A stretch of 64,000 bases of DNA from CSP1-4 sp963777975 (GTDB lineage Bacteria; Chloroflexota; Limnocylindria; Limnocylindrales; CSP1-4): assembly GCA_963777975.1 (NCBI GenBank), contig CAVZSO010000008.1:1-64000 (forward strand), in the 5' to 3' direction. The position numbers and the translations under genes were made by a program. This document shows, piece after piece, positions 1 to 8,549 of the stretch (positions are counted from its first letter, which is position 1; each line of letters starts with the position of its first letter). Under the pieces are notes generated by a model. The model did no database searches. It had not been told where the DNA came from and saw nothing but the letters and a program-made list of their open reading frames with translations.

Positions 1-266
1 GATTTCTCGAGGAAGGTCTCTTTCGAGGCGTGATCCAGTCCGTGGCGGAACGCTCGGTGGCACGCAACAGCATCGCCGTCAGCTCGTTCGCCACCGGCCT
101 GCTCTACGCCGGGACGCTGGACCTCCGATATATGGTCTACGCGGTGCTCGTCGGCATCGCCTTCGGCACCGTCGTCCGTCGGACTGGGTCGCTTGTCGGC
201 GTTGCGGGTGGCCACGCTGCGCTGTTCGCCGGGCAGCTCGTGCTGCTGCCTGCGCTGTTCGGATGA
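1..266 (+). CDS. CPBP-family intramembrane metalloprotease, C-terminal part
   Basis: Only the C-terminal ~88 residues are in the window; the gene starts upstream. The first readable residues contain E-E-G-L-F-R-G, the Glu-Glu/Arg motif of CPBP (CAAX protease and bacteriocin-processing, Abi) membrane proteases. Hydrophobic helices with a late G-G-H-A follow, fitting the second His motif of the family. The stop overlaps the next start (ATGA at 263-266), so it is probably translationally coupled to the membrane protein downstream. The substrate is unknown; these proteins act within the cytoplasmic membrane. The family call rests on one good motif plus hydrophobicity. Confidence 0.75.
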   Translation, partial: FLEEGLFRGVIQSVAERSVARNSIAVSSFATGLLYAGTLDLRYMVYAVLVGIAFGTVVRRTGSLVGVAGGHAALFAGQLVLLPALFG

Positions 267-1255
267 CGTCGATGGAAGAGCGGAGCGGTGCTTCCTCGGC
301 CGGGCGCGTGCGAGTGCTCCTCGTTGCCGCCATCACGGCACTGACCGGCGTCGCGATCGTCGCGGGTGTCACGGCTTCCGTAGCGCCGCTCATCATCGTC
401 TTCGTGCTGCTCTGCCCCGGGCTGGCCCTGGTCGGGCCCCTGCGCCTTCGCGATCCGCTCTTCGAGATCGTCCTTGGCGTCGCGCTGAGCGTCTCGGTCG
501 CGGGCCTCTTTGCGACCATAGAACTCTTCCTGCACGCATGGGCACCGATGCCTACCCTCGGCCTGTTGGTCGCGATCTCGGTCGCGGGGCTGTTGCTCGA
601 CTCGGAATTGATCCCACGACGCCTGTGGGCCTCGGCAGCGGACCGGAGCGCCGGCGCGGTGTCAGGTCTGCGTCGCGGTCTCGGGCGTCAAGGGTCCAGC
701 CAGGGAGAGCGGTTGGCAGGCGAAGCACCCGTCTCGCTGGTGACGCCCGCTTCGAGCATCGCCGTCGGGGCCATCGCCTCCACCGCGCCCACGCCGTCGA
801 TCACGCCCGCAGCTGCTTCCGTCGCGCGCTCGACTGGGCCACGAACCGTCCCGGCCATGGGGCCCATGCTCGTGATGAGCGGTACGTCGGACGCGCCAGA
901 ACCAGCCGAGGTACCAACCCCGGCCCAGCCTGCCGGTCCATCGGATGGCAGACCGACTGCCGACGAGCAGGGTCCGACCGCGTTGACTCCGCCGCCCGAC
1001 CGACCGAGCGCCGGAACTGGAGGGAAGAGCAGATCGAAAGGCGACGGCGCCCCGCCACCACCGCCGACGATCATCGTCGCCCGGCGGCTGCCGGAGGAGC
1101 TACGACCCAAGCCGCCAGGTCCTGCTCGCCGCCGACGGCCAAAGGGAGGCGTCGCCGACGAGGAGCCTGAGGCCTCCGAGCCGACGAGGTCGCTCCGGTC
1201 GGCGGTGCGTGACGTGGTCGGCGATCTCGCCGATCACAAGGACGGCAAGCGATGA
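263..1255 (+). CDS. Membrane protein with long Ser/Pro-rich C-terminal tail, function unknown
   Basis: A 330-residue protein. After a short charged N-terminus, residues ~17-120 hold about four hydrophobic segments that end near a Leu-rich helix. From ~residue 130 the protein is low-complexity (Ala, Pro, Thr, Ser), then basic (runs of Pro and Arg around residues 260-300). There is no recognisable catalytic motif. It lies between a CPBP protease and a ParA-like ATPase, with 4-bp overlaps at both ends, so the three are very likely co-translated. The basic cytoplasmic tail could be a docking surface for the ATPase, but that is inference. No homologous family is recognised. Confidence 0.6.
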   Translation: MTSMEERSGASSAGRVRVLLVAAITALTGVAIVAGVTASVAPLIIVFVLLCPGLALVGPLRLRDPLFEIVLGVALSVSVAGLFATIELFLHAWAPMPTLGLLVAISVAGLLLDSELIPRRLWASAADRSAGAVSGLRRGLGRQGSSQGERLAGEAPVSLVTPASSIAVGAIASTAPTPSITPAAASVARSTGPRTVPAMGPMLVMSGTSDAPEPAEVPTPAQPAGPSDGRPTADEQGPTALTPPPDRPSAGTGGKSRSKGDGAPPPPPTIIVARRLPEELRPKPPGPARRRRPKGGVADEEPEASEPTRSLRSAVRDVVGDLADHKDGKR

Positions 1256-2207
1256 GGACCGTCGCCGTCGCCAATCACAAGGGCGGCAGCGCGAAGACGA
1301 CGACGACCGTAAGCCTCGCCGGCGCGCTCGGCGAGGCTGGGCACGATGTCCTGGTCATCGACATGGATCCGCAGGGGTCGGCGTCGGCCTGGCTCGGCGT
1401 CCCAGACCCAGAGGTCACTGTCATGGACGCCATCCGAGGACGCGATCCACTGGCCCACCTCATCTATGAGACCACCGCGCCTGGCGTCCACCTGGTCGCG
1501 GCTTCACCGGACCTGGTCGCCATGGATCGTCGCTCGGAGACAGACATCGCGCTGGGTTCATGCGCGCGCTCGAGCGTCTGCCGGGGCGCTGGGACATCGT
1601 CCTGGTCGACTGTCCGCCGTCGCTCGGCTACCTCGCGATCGCCCCGCTTACGGTCTGCCAGGAGGCGCTGGTGCCGGTGGAGGCCCACTACATGGCTCTC
1701 GCCGGCGTCACCAGCCTGGTCGAGACCATGGACCAGATCCGGGTCCGACTGAACCCCGGTCTCAAGCTCGGCGGCGTTCTGGCATGTCGCGTCAACCGCA
1801 CGATGCATGCGCATGCGGTCGTCGCTCGCCTGCGGCAACGGTATCCAGAGGCGATCCTGAGGACGCAGATCCGCGAGAGCATCCGCCTGGCAGAGGCGCC
1901 GTCCTTCCGGCTGCCGATCACGTCCTATGCCCCCGAAAGCGCCGGCGCCGAAGACTATCGAGCCCTGGCCGAGGAGATGTTCGAGCCGGCCAAGGCACAC
2001 GCAAGGGTGACCAAGCGGATCGCGGCCGACGAACCGGACCGCACGGCGCCCGCAGCGACCGAAACGCCCACCGTCGGCGTCGCCAGCCCGTTCGATCAAT
2101 TCCGGCAGGTCTTTCGCCGAACCTGGCCGGCAACGGCGAGCCCCGGACCCGAGACGAGTGGTGCCGCTGACGAAGCCGTGGGCAAGGCTTCGGCACCGGA
2201 GCGGTGA
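1252..2207 (+). CDS. ParA/MinD-type P-loop ATPase (frameshifted)
   Basis: Starts with the deviant Walker A of the ParA/Soj family (K-G-G-S-A-K-T-T-T, residues ~10-18), then D-M-D-P-Q-G-S-A (Walker A') and, after a frame change at about 1555, D-I-V-L-V-D-C-P-P-S-L-G (Walker B). The frame shifts by one base between L-G and F-M-R-A-L-E-R-L; both sides match the family, so a sequencing indel is likely. The ~60-residue C-terminal tail is Pro/Ala-rich. No parB follows and the partner is a membrane protein, so positioning of a membrane or polar structure is as likely as chromosome partition. The start overlaps the preceding stop (ATGA). Confidence 0.8.
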
Positions 2208-2531
2208 CGATGCGCAACACTTCCCCACCGATGTACCCCTAACAGACCCCTCAACCCCTTGTGGTGGTGCAGTTAGGGGACGTAGGATGCAGTCGCGGTC
2301 GATCGGGGCTCCTTGGGGGGAATGCACTTATCGCCTGATATCAGGACACTCGCGTCCACAGTCAGACGAGCGCCCGACTGAACTGCAGAGGCCGAACGGG
2401 GTCAGCGTCAACACTGCCACCTTGGCGAAAGCCTGCCCGTCGAATGGAGACGGCGGGACCGGCGACGGCACCGTTCTCAGGACCATCGATGGGCGAGGCA
2501 TCGAGTCCGCATAGGGACGCTGAGGAGGTGG
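2208..2531 (+). other. Intergenic region with several inverted repeats
   Basis: The longest gene-free stretch in the window apart from kinase ectodomains. It holds a long stem-loop (2236-2279), a perfect 12-bp palindrome cctgatatcagg (2334-2345), and two small hairpins close to the next gene: GGC-GAAA-GCC with a GNRA-type loop (2424-2433) and CCGTC/GACGG with a 7-nt loop (2437-2453). The AGGAGG of the next gene is at 2523-2528. No coding frame is convincing. It probably ends the ParA transcript and carries the promoter and leader of the glycosyltransferase. I cannot match it to a known riboswitch class. Confidence 0.5.
2236..2279 (+). terminator. Stem-loop after the ParA-like gene
   Basis: cccctaac (2236-2243) pairs perfectly with gttagggg (2272-2279) across a 28-nt C-rich loop. 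It lies about 30 bp past the ParA stop codon. There is no T-tract, so it could be a factor-dependent terminator, an mRNA-stabilising structure or an operator rather than a classical intrinsic terminator. Confidence 0.35.
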
Positions 2532-2537
2532 ATGCCG

Positions 2538-3371
2538 GTGAGGCATGACGAGGGACGACCCGACGACATCACCAGACGAAACGATCGCCGGATCAGCGTG
2601 GTGATCCCGGCGAAGAATGAAGCGCGGAACATCGGCTGGGTGGTGGAGCGGCTGCCCTCCTTCATCGACGAGCTGGTCATCGTGGACGGGCGATCGACCG
2701 ACCGCACGGTGGAGGTCGTGCTGGCCCTGCGGCCGGACGCGGTCATCGTCAACGACAAGCGGCCCGGCAAGGGAGCCGCCCTTCGGGCCGGCTTCTCGGC
2801 CGCGTCCGGCGACTACGTCGTCATGCTCGATGCCGATGGCAGCATGGACCCCCTCGAGATCGGGAACTTCATCGAAGCCCTCGAGCGTGGTGCCGATCTG
2901 GCGAAAGGTTCGCGCTTCCTCAAGGGCGGCGGGACGGCCGACATGTCGTACCTGCGTGAGGCGGGCAATCGCGGGCTATTGATCCTTGCCAACCTCTTGT
3001 TCGGGGCCTCCAACACGGACCTTTGCTACGGGTTTGCGGCCTTTCGTCGCGACGGGATCCAGGGCCTCGAGCTGGATGCCGACGGATTCGAGATCGAAAC
3101 GCAGCTCTTCATGCGCGCCACGCGCCAGGGACTGCAGGTGGTCGAGGTACCGAGCTTCGAAGCGCCTCGTCGATCGGGCACGTCGAACCTCAACACGTTC
3201 CGCGATGGCTGGCGCGTGCTGATGACGATGCTGCGGGAGCGAGCGCGCCCCGCTCGAGGTTCCAGCCGCGGGTCGGTCGATGCGACCCCGGTATCCGAGT
3301 CCGACCGCGTCGGGGGCTTTCAGATCGGATCGAGCGTCTCGTCCATCCCGGTCGACACCCTCACCGAGTAG
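2538..3371 (+). CDS. Family 2 glycosyltransferase (dolichyl-phosphate sugar synthase-like)
   Basis: A GT-A fold, cytoplasmic-face enzyme that moves a sugar from a nucleotide donor, probably to a polyprenyl phosphate. The order is typical: V-V-I-P-A-K-N-E near residue 17, V-D-G-R-S-T-D-R-T, then the metal-binding M-L-D-A-D-G-S. C-terminal membrane helices are absent, so it is a soluble type. Two in-frame starts exist. ATG at 2532 lies only 3 nt after AGGAGG (2523-2528), while GTG at 2538 has 9-nt spacing and is preferred. The next gene begins 3 nt after the stop, suggesting one transcript. Confidence 0.85.
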   Translation: MRHDEGRPDDITRRNDRRISVVIPAKNEARNIGWVVERLPSFIDELVIVDGRSTDRTVEVVLALRPDAVIVNDKRPGKGAALRAGFSAASGDYVVMLDADGSMDPLEIGNFIEALERGADLAKGSRFLKGGGTADMSYLREAGNRGLLILANLLFGASNTDLCYGFAAFRRDGIQGLELDADGFEIETQLFMRATRQGLQVVEVPSFEAPRRSGTSNLNTFRDGWRVLMTMLRERARPARGSSRGSVDATPVSESDRVGGFQIGSSVSSIPVDTLTE

Positions 3372-3374
3372 AGC

Positions 3375-4286
3375 GTGTCGTGGGATCCGAGGATCGAGCC
3401 CGACCCGCCTGAGGGGCCACTCGAGGCGCTGTCCCCTGTCGGAGACCCCGACGGAGATGGCGGCGCCGCCGAGGAGGAAGACACCGTCGGCGACGGAGAT
3501 GACGCCGCGAGCGAGGAAGATGCGGCGACGCGAGAGGCCTTCGAATCGCTCCTGCACGGAGACGAAACGGAGGTGGCAAACGTCCCGGTAGCGACCCCGG
3601 CGCAGGGCGCCGGGACAGCCTCCCCTCGTGACCTTGCATCGCCTGCCCGCGACGCAGCCGCCACGACGATGATGGCCGGAACGGCCTGGGACGTCCTGAT
3701 CCGCGCCGAGCAGTCGCGTTGGCATCGCTATGGGCATCCCTGTGTCGCCGTCCAGCTCGAGGTGGTCGGGGGACGAGACCTCGCGAGCCATCTCGGCGAT
3801 GAGGCTGGCGCGCGCGTGCGAGGCACGTTGGAGACGCTGCTCGCTACCACGACCCGCGCCAGTGACCACTTCGAAGCTCGGCCCCCCTGGCAGGTCGTAG
3901 GGCTGCTGCCCGAGACCGATGAAGGCGGAGCAGGCGTGGCTCTCGACCGACTGCAACGCGCGTTCGCGGATGCGATGGGGCCGGCCCTCGCGGTCCGCCT
4001 GGCTGTCGGCCTTGCTGCCCCAGGACCGAGCGGGACACTGGCGGTCGCCTTCCACCAGGCGGGCCGGGCACTCTCGTCATCGCGCCGCGGTGGATCTGCG
4101 GTCAGCCTGAGGGCGGGTCAGCATGATCGCGCAGATGAGGCGCGATCGACGGCGGTCGACGACGAGCAGCCGGAAGACCTCGATGTCGGAGCTCGGCTGG
4201 ACACGCTGCTCCGACTCCTTGGCGATGGGCAGATCTCCGAGGCCGAATACGACGCGAAACGCGCGCAGATCATCGACCGACTGTGA
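3375..4286 (+). CDS. Degenerate GGDEF-like protein with C-terminal SHOCT domain
   Basis: A 303-residue protein starting at GTG. Residues 1-100 are acidic and Ala-rich, probably disordered. Residues ~105-235 have the spacing of a GGDEF-fold domain (W-D-V-L-I-R-A-E, later V-R-L-A-V-G-L-A), but no GG(D/E)EF loop is present, so it is unlikely to make c-di-GMP. The last ~30 residues (R-L-D-T-L-L-R-L-L-G-D-G-Q-I-S-E-A-E-Y) match the short SHOCT helical module, common at C-termini as an oligomerisation element. It starts 3 nt after the glycosyltransferase and probably modulates it or reads a nucleotide signal; that role is inference. Confidence 0.6.
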   Translation: MSWDPRIEPDPPEGPLEALSPVGDPDGDGGAAEEEDTVGDGDDAASEEDAATREAFESLLHGDETEVANVPVATPAQGAGTASPRDLASPARDAAATTMMAGTAWDVLIRAEQSRWHRYGHPCVAVQLEVVGGRDLASHLGDEAGARVRGTLETLLATTTRASDHFEARPPWQVVGLLPETDEGGAGVALDRLQRAFADAMGPALAVRLAVGLAAPGPSGTLAVAFHQAGRALSSSRRGGSAVSLRAGQHDRADEARSTAVDDEQPEDLDVGARLDTLLRLLGDGQISEAEYDAKRAQIIDRL

Positions 4287-4455
4287 GTGACCTATGGCCG
4301 TGTTCGTCAGTGCCGATGGCCGGCGCGCGGCGGCCCTGAGATACCGAGAATGAACCGCACGGCAATCCCGCAGTAACACTGCAGGACTACTATCTAGACG
4401 AAGAGGTGGACAAGGCGACCATGAGCTGTATCGGCCGCCAACCTCGAAGAGGGGA

Positions 4456-4680
4456 ATGATGATCATCCCGTTCCTCATCGATGGCGTCAGACGATGCGGC
4501 GCGGTCGCCTCGGACGCGGTGCTGCGACTTACCCCCGATGCGCGCAACGTAGCGCGGCTCGCAGAGCATTTCGGTTGGGGTCGGGCAGACGCGGCTGAGG
4601 CATACGCACTGGCACGCCGTACGGGCTTCGGTGCGGCCTATCGATCCGTGCGAGTGAATCGCCTGCCGACCGCGGTCTAG
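4456..4680 (+). CDS. Small hypothetical protein, 74 aa
   Basis: A short frame with a plausible ribosome site (gaagagggg about 6 nt before ATG). The sequence begins hydrophobic (M-M-I-I-P-F-L-I-D-G) and then carries a helical A-R-L-A-E-H-F-G-W-G-R-A-D-A-A-E-A-Y stretch. No family is recognised. A TACTAT box (4388-4393) upstream could be a -10 element, but I see no good -35. The preceding gap (4287-4455) also has a small gcagt/actgc hairpin at 4370-4382. The gene may not be real. Confidence 0.3.
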   Translation: MMIIPFLIDGVRRCGAVASDAVLRLTPDARNVARLAEHFGWGRADAAEAYALARRTGFGAAYRSVRVNRLPTAV

Positions 4681-4875
4681 CCCTCGCGAGGTCTCAAGGC
4701 TACCAGGGGATAGGCAGATCGCCGACGCGTCCACGCGACGACGCCGCGGCCCTCTCCTCGCTCTGACCGGTGGTGCTGCGGTGGACCGCCCAGATCAAGC
4801 TTGATGACCACGACGACCAGGGAGGCGTTGTGTCCCCGCGCAAGGCTCGTTGCGAGCGCGGATGGGGTCGACCGG

Positions 4876-4891
4876 CACCACGAACGTGGTG
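4876..4891. repeat. 16-bp inverted repeat between convergent genes
   Basis: caccacg and cgtggtg separated by two bases, in the gap between the converging 74-aa frame and the acetolactate-synthase-like gene. It could form a small hairpin in either transcript or be a protein-binding palindrome. There is no T-tract. The rest of 4681-4910 shows nothing recognisable. Confidence 0.3.
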
Positions 4892-4910
4892 TGACACCTC
4901 GCAGCGCAGA

Positions 4911-6612
4911 TCACATCGAGCCTGACAGCGCTCCCAGGTGCTCGGTCAGCCGAAGGTTCTCTCGGTAGTCGATGGGCACCTCGACGAGGGCGGGGCCATC
5001 GACATCGAGCGCCCGCCGCAGGGTCGGCACCAGGTCGGCGGCCGACGTCGGGCGGAAGCCCGCGATGCCGAAGCTCTGCGCGAAGGCCACGAAGTCGGGG
5101 TTGCCGAACTCGACCCCGAACGGTTTGCCGAACTCGTTGCGCTGCTTCCAGTCGATGAGGCCGTAGCCGTCGTCGCGCCAGACGACGACGGTCACGTTGG
5201 CGCCGATCCGCTTGGCGGTCTCGAGCTCCTGGCAGTTCATCAGGAAGCCGCCGTCGCCGCAGAGGGCGACCACGCGGCGCTCGGGATGGACGAGCTTGGC
5301 GGCGATGGCGCCCGGCAGCGAGATGCCCATGGCCGCGAAGCCGTTGGAGATGATGACCGTGTTCGGCTCGTAGGCCTGGTAGAGGCGCGCGACCCAGACC
5401 TTGTGGGCGCCGACGTCGCTGACCACGATGTCGTGCGGATCGAGCACCTCGCGCAGCGCGGTGATCGCCTTCTGCGGTCGGATCGGGAAGCCGTCGTCGT
5501 CGCGATAGGCGTCGAGCTCGGCCAACAGGTCGGTGCGCAGATCGAGATTGACCAGGATCTCCCTCGCCTGATGGCGTTCGGTCGCATCGCGACCGCCGAC
5601 GCCGAGCGGCAGCACGGCGTCGAGCAGGCGGCGCAGCGAGCCATCGATGTCGCCGACCAGCTCGACCTCCGGCTGGTACGCGGCGTCGACCTCGGCCGGC
5701 GTGGTGTCGATGTGGATGATCCGCTTCGTCCCGTCCGGGTTCCAGCGCATCGGCCCGTACTCGACGAGGTCGTAGCCGACGGACACCACGAGGTCGGCGC
5801 GATCGAAGCCCGACAGCACGTGATCCCGCGCCTGGAGCCCGACCGCCATCAGGCTCAGGTGGCTGCGATCGTCGATGGCGCCCTTGCCCATGAAGGTCAC
5901 CGCGACCGGCACATGCAGGCCCTTGGCCAGCGCCCGCAGCGCCTCGGATGCGTCGCGCCGAAGCACGCCGTTGCCGGCCAGGATGATCGGCCGCTGCGAG
6001 TCGGCCAGGAGTCGAGCGGCATGGGTGATGGCCTGGTCGGTCGGCTCGGGGAAGTAGGTCCGACCCGGCGCCAGGGGCCGGGCGTCGTTCGGCGACAGGC
6101 GTGGCGGCGAGGTCCTCGGGCAGCTCGATGTGCGTCGGCCCGGGCTTCTCGAGCGAGGCCACGCGGAACGCCTTGCGCACGATCTCGGGGATGGCCTCGA
6201 CCCGCTCGACGCGCGTGTTCCACTTCGTGACCGGCGCCAGCATGCCCACGATGTCGACCAGCTGATGGGCTTCCTTGTGCAGCTTGTCGGAGCCGGTCTG
6301 GCCGGTCACGGCGACCATCGGGGCGCGGTCGAGGTAGGCGTCGGCGATGCCCGTCACGAGGTTGGTGGCACCCGGCCCCAGCGTCGCCATGGCCACCGCG
6401 GAGCGACCGGTCAGGCGACCATGGACGTCGGCCATGAAGGCCGCCCCCTGCTCGTGCCTGGTCGTCACATGGCGGACGCGCTCGGAGCGACTGAGGGCGT
6501 CGAGGATGTCCATGGTCTCTTCGCCCGGCACCGAGAAGACCCAGTCACAGCCCTCCGCTTCCAGGCCCTCGACGAGCAGGTCAGCGGCGGTTCGGGGGCG
6601 CTGCGGGGACAT
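4911..6612 (-). CDS. Acetolactate synthase-like ThDP enzyme (frameshifted)
   Basis: A thiamine-diphosphate enzyme of the acetohydroxyacid synthase/pyruvate oxidase superfamily, ~565 residues. The N-terminal PYR domain has F-S-V-P-G-E-E-T and the catalytic Glu in T-R-H-E-Q-G-A-A-F-M, then L-G-P-G-A-T-N-L-V-T-G. The C-terminal PP domain has the ThDP motif G-D-G-G-F-L-M-N about 30 residues before D-G-Y-G-L-I. One frame change near 6085 splits it between the PYR and central domains; both halves match the family. It differs clearly from the ilvB at 26-28 kb and has no small-subunit neighbour, so a catabolic (AlsS-like) or other decarboxylating/ligating role is possible. Confidence 0.8.
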
Positions 6613-6701
6613 GGCCGCAAGTGTACGGTCGTCGTCCTGCGCGCCGCGCCGCGGCCGTCAACGGTGCGACGCGGCCGTCGGCCGAGCCGCGGCAGCCGAC
6701 G

Positions 6702-7691
6702 TCAGGGGGTGTAGGTCACCTGGACGGACACGAAGTCGAGGCTGAAGTCCTTGTTGGCCATCGTCGAGGCGTCGATCAGGCGGACCCGGAAGTTCGTCGT
6801 GTTCAACTGCGTCAGCGTCCAGGGCGAGTGGCCCCAGGTGTCGCTGGTCGACCCGAACGTGTAGGTCGTCAGCGAGTTGCCGCCCGAGACATCCTGGCTC
6901 TTGATCGTCGTCCAGGTCGCGCCGCCATCCCACGAGAGCTGGGCGCAGATGTTCGACGTGCCGCCGTTGTTGTTGAGCTTGAGCGTGGCCTGGACCTGGA
7001 TGCCGTCGATCGAGGCACGCTGCCCGGCAGCCCGAACGCATTGCCCCAGTAGACGGTGGCGGTCCTTGTTGGTGTCCGGGGTGGCACCGGTGCCACAGGA
7101 CTGCGTGCCACCGGAGCCGCTGTTGGCATCCACGGCGAACGTGTTGTCGAGCGCGCAGCCATTGCCGGGGTTCGTCTCGTAGCCGTTGTTGTCGCCGGCG
7201 GCCGTCGTGTCGGCCGCGTTCGAGGCCGCCGCGCAGGCCTTGTAGCCCGTGCTCGTCGACGGGCTGCCGACGGTCGCCGATACGGGTCCGGCATCGACGC
7301 TCGACCAGTTCTGGTAGTAGGCACGGACCTTGTAGAAGTAGGTGCCGGCCGACGGCGAATCGACGTACGTCACGGTCGTCCGTGGCGTGACGGACGCGAT
7401 CTGCGTGTACGTGCCGCCCGACGACGTCGAGCGCCAGATCGTGTAGCCGGCGGCCCACGTCTTGGGGGTCGCCGTCCAGCTCAATGAGATCGTCGTGCCG
7501 CCGGTGGCGCCGAGGCCGGTCGGCGGCGACAGGACGTCGGTCGCGAAGCTGCCGCTCGACGTGTCGGTCGAGGTCAGTCGGGCCAGCGAGACCGAGACGT
7601 TGCTGACCAGGAGCACGCCCAGGACGAGCAGCGCACCGGCCGCCAGTCGGCGGTCGATGGGGTGCTGGCGCCGTCCGGCGAGCACGGTCAC
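6702..7691 (-). CDS. Secreted FN3-domain protein with SipW-type signal sequence (minor frameshifts)
   Basis: The N-terminus is short and basic, followed by one hydrophobic helix (L-A-A-G-A-L-L-V-L-G-V-L-L-V) and then T-S-T-D-T-S-S-G-S-F. Almost the same post-helix motif occurs in the TasA-like protein two genes upstream, so both are probably cut by the adjacent signal peptidase. A fibronectin type III-like domain follows (S-L-S-W-T-A-T ... Y-F-Y-K-V-R-A-Y), then a beta-rich C-terminal domain with G-I-Q-V-Q-A-T-L. Between about 7025 and 7065 the frame slips out and back; the alternative frame gives V-Y-W-G-N-A-F-G-L-P-G, which fits better. The chosen GTG start (7691) lies 8 nt past the signal peptidase stop. 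Confidence 0.6.
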   Translation of the reverse strand: MTVLAGRRQHPIDRRLAAGALLVLGVLLVSNVSVSLARLTSTDTSSGSFATDVLSPPTGLGATGGTTISLSWTATPKTWAAGYTIWRSTSSGGTYTQIASVTPRTTVTYVDSPSAGTYFYKVRAYYQNWSSVDAGPVSATVGSPSTSTGYKACAAASNAADTTAAGDNNGYETNPGNGCALDNTFAVDANSGSGGTQSCGTGATPDTNKDRHRLLGQCVRAAGQRASIDGIQVQATLKLNNNGGTSNICAQLSWDGGATWTTIKSQDVSGGNSLTTYTFGSTSDTWGHSPWTLTQLNTTNFRVRLIDASTMANKDFSLDFVSVQVTYTP

Positions 7692-7698
7692 GTCGGCC

Positions 7699-8449
7699 TC
7701 AGAGCGGCGGGACGCGAGGGTCGCGACCGCCGCCGACGATCGGCGCGCTGGATCGGTCGGTCGTCGTGCCACGTTCCGGGCGGCCACGTCCGGGACGGAC
7801 CAGCGCCGCGACCGATGCCGACGAGTCCGTCGCGAGCGATGCACCGACTCCGAGGGCTCCATCCGTCGCCAGTCGCGCAGGCCAGCGATCGGACGCGACG
7901 AGCCATAGGCGGCGGCGGCCCTTCGGCGTCGCTCGTCCTGGATCGAAATCGATGAGCATGGCTGCGACGACGAGCAGCGCACCGAGGCCGAGCAGGAAGG
8001 CCACGCCGCTGACGGCGGAGAGCCACGCCAGCACGAATCCCATCAGCGGTACGACGAGCATGACCCGGCCGATGACCGCCGTCGCCGGCACCGTGGCGGC
8101 GTCGGCCACCTCGTTGTTGTCGCCCTTCGTCTCCAGGTACGGCACGCCATCGAGGGCCAGTCGCCGGACGACGCGGTGCGTGTAGATGGCCCGCCCATCG
8201 CCGCTCTTGACGGAGACGATGTCGCCGACCGAGATGTCGGTCGGCGCGACAGGCTGGATCACGACCGCCGAGCCGAGGGGCAGCGTCGGCTCCATCGAGG
8301 GGCCGCCGATGATCAACGACTGGTTGCCGGTCATCGGGCACGACCCGCCCGAGGACGACGGCCCCGAGGACGACGGCCACCAGCCCGATGACCGCGGCGT
8401 CGAGCAACCATCTGGCGATGGTCAGCGGGTCGTGGCGGCTGGACTGCAT
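7699..8449 (-). CDS. Signal peptidase I, SipW/Sec11 type (frameshifted)
   Basis: An S26-family membrane protease that removes signal sequences outside the membrane. The N-terminal helix (L-L-D-A-A-V-I-G-L-V-A-V-V-L-G) is in one frame; after a slip near 8335 come the catalytic Ser motif (G-P-S-M-E-P-T-L) and Y-T-H-R-V-V, with His where bacterial SPase I has Lys, followed by G-D-N-N-E. The Ser-His arrangement marks the SipW/archaeal/ER type. A second helix pair follows at V-P-L-M-G-F-V-L-A-W-L. It sits between a TasA-like gene and an FN3 protein that both carry matching cleavage-type motifs, so these are its probable substrates. The C-terminal ~90 residues are low-complexity. Confidence 0.8.
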
Positions 8450-8549
8450 GTGGCTGTCCTCAGGGCACCCGGCGAGGGCGCCGGGAACGCGATGGCTGCG
8501 GCCACGCCCCCGAGGGGTCGAGACCGCAGCCGATACGCCTAGCTAGGGG

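Noticed and set aside
4938..6230. 430-codon frame opposite the acetolactate-synthase-like gene
   Set aside because: It is a high-GC antisense shadow. The minus-strand protein has complete ThDP motifs, while this frame is an Arg/Asp/Gly-rich sequence without any motif.
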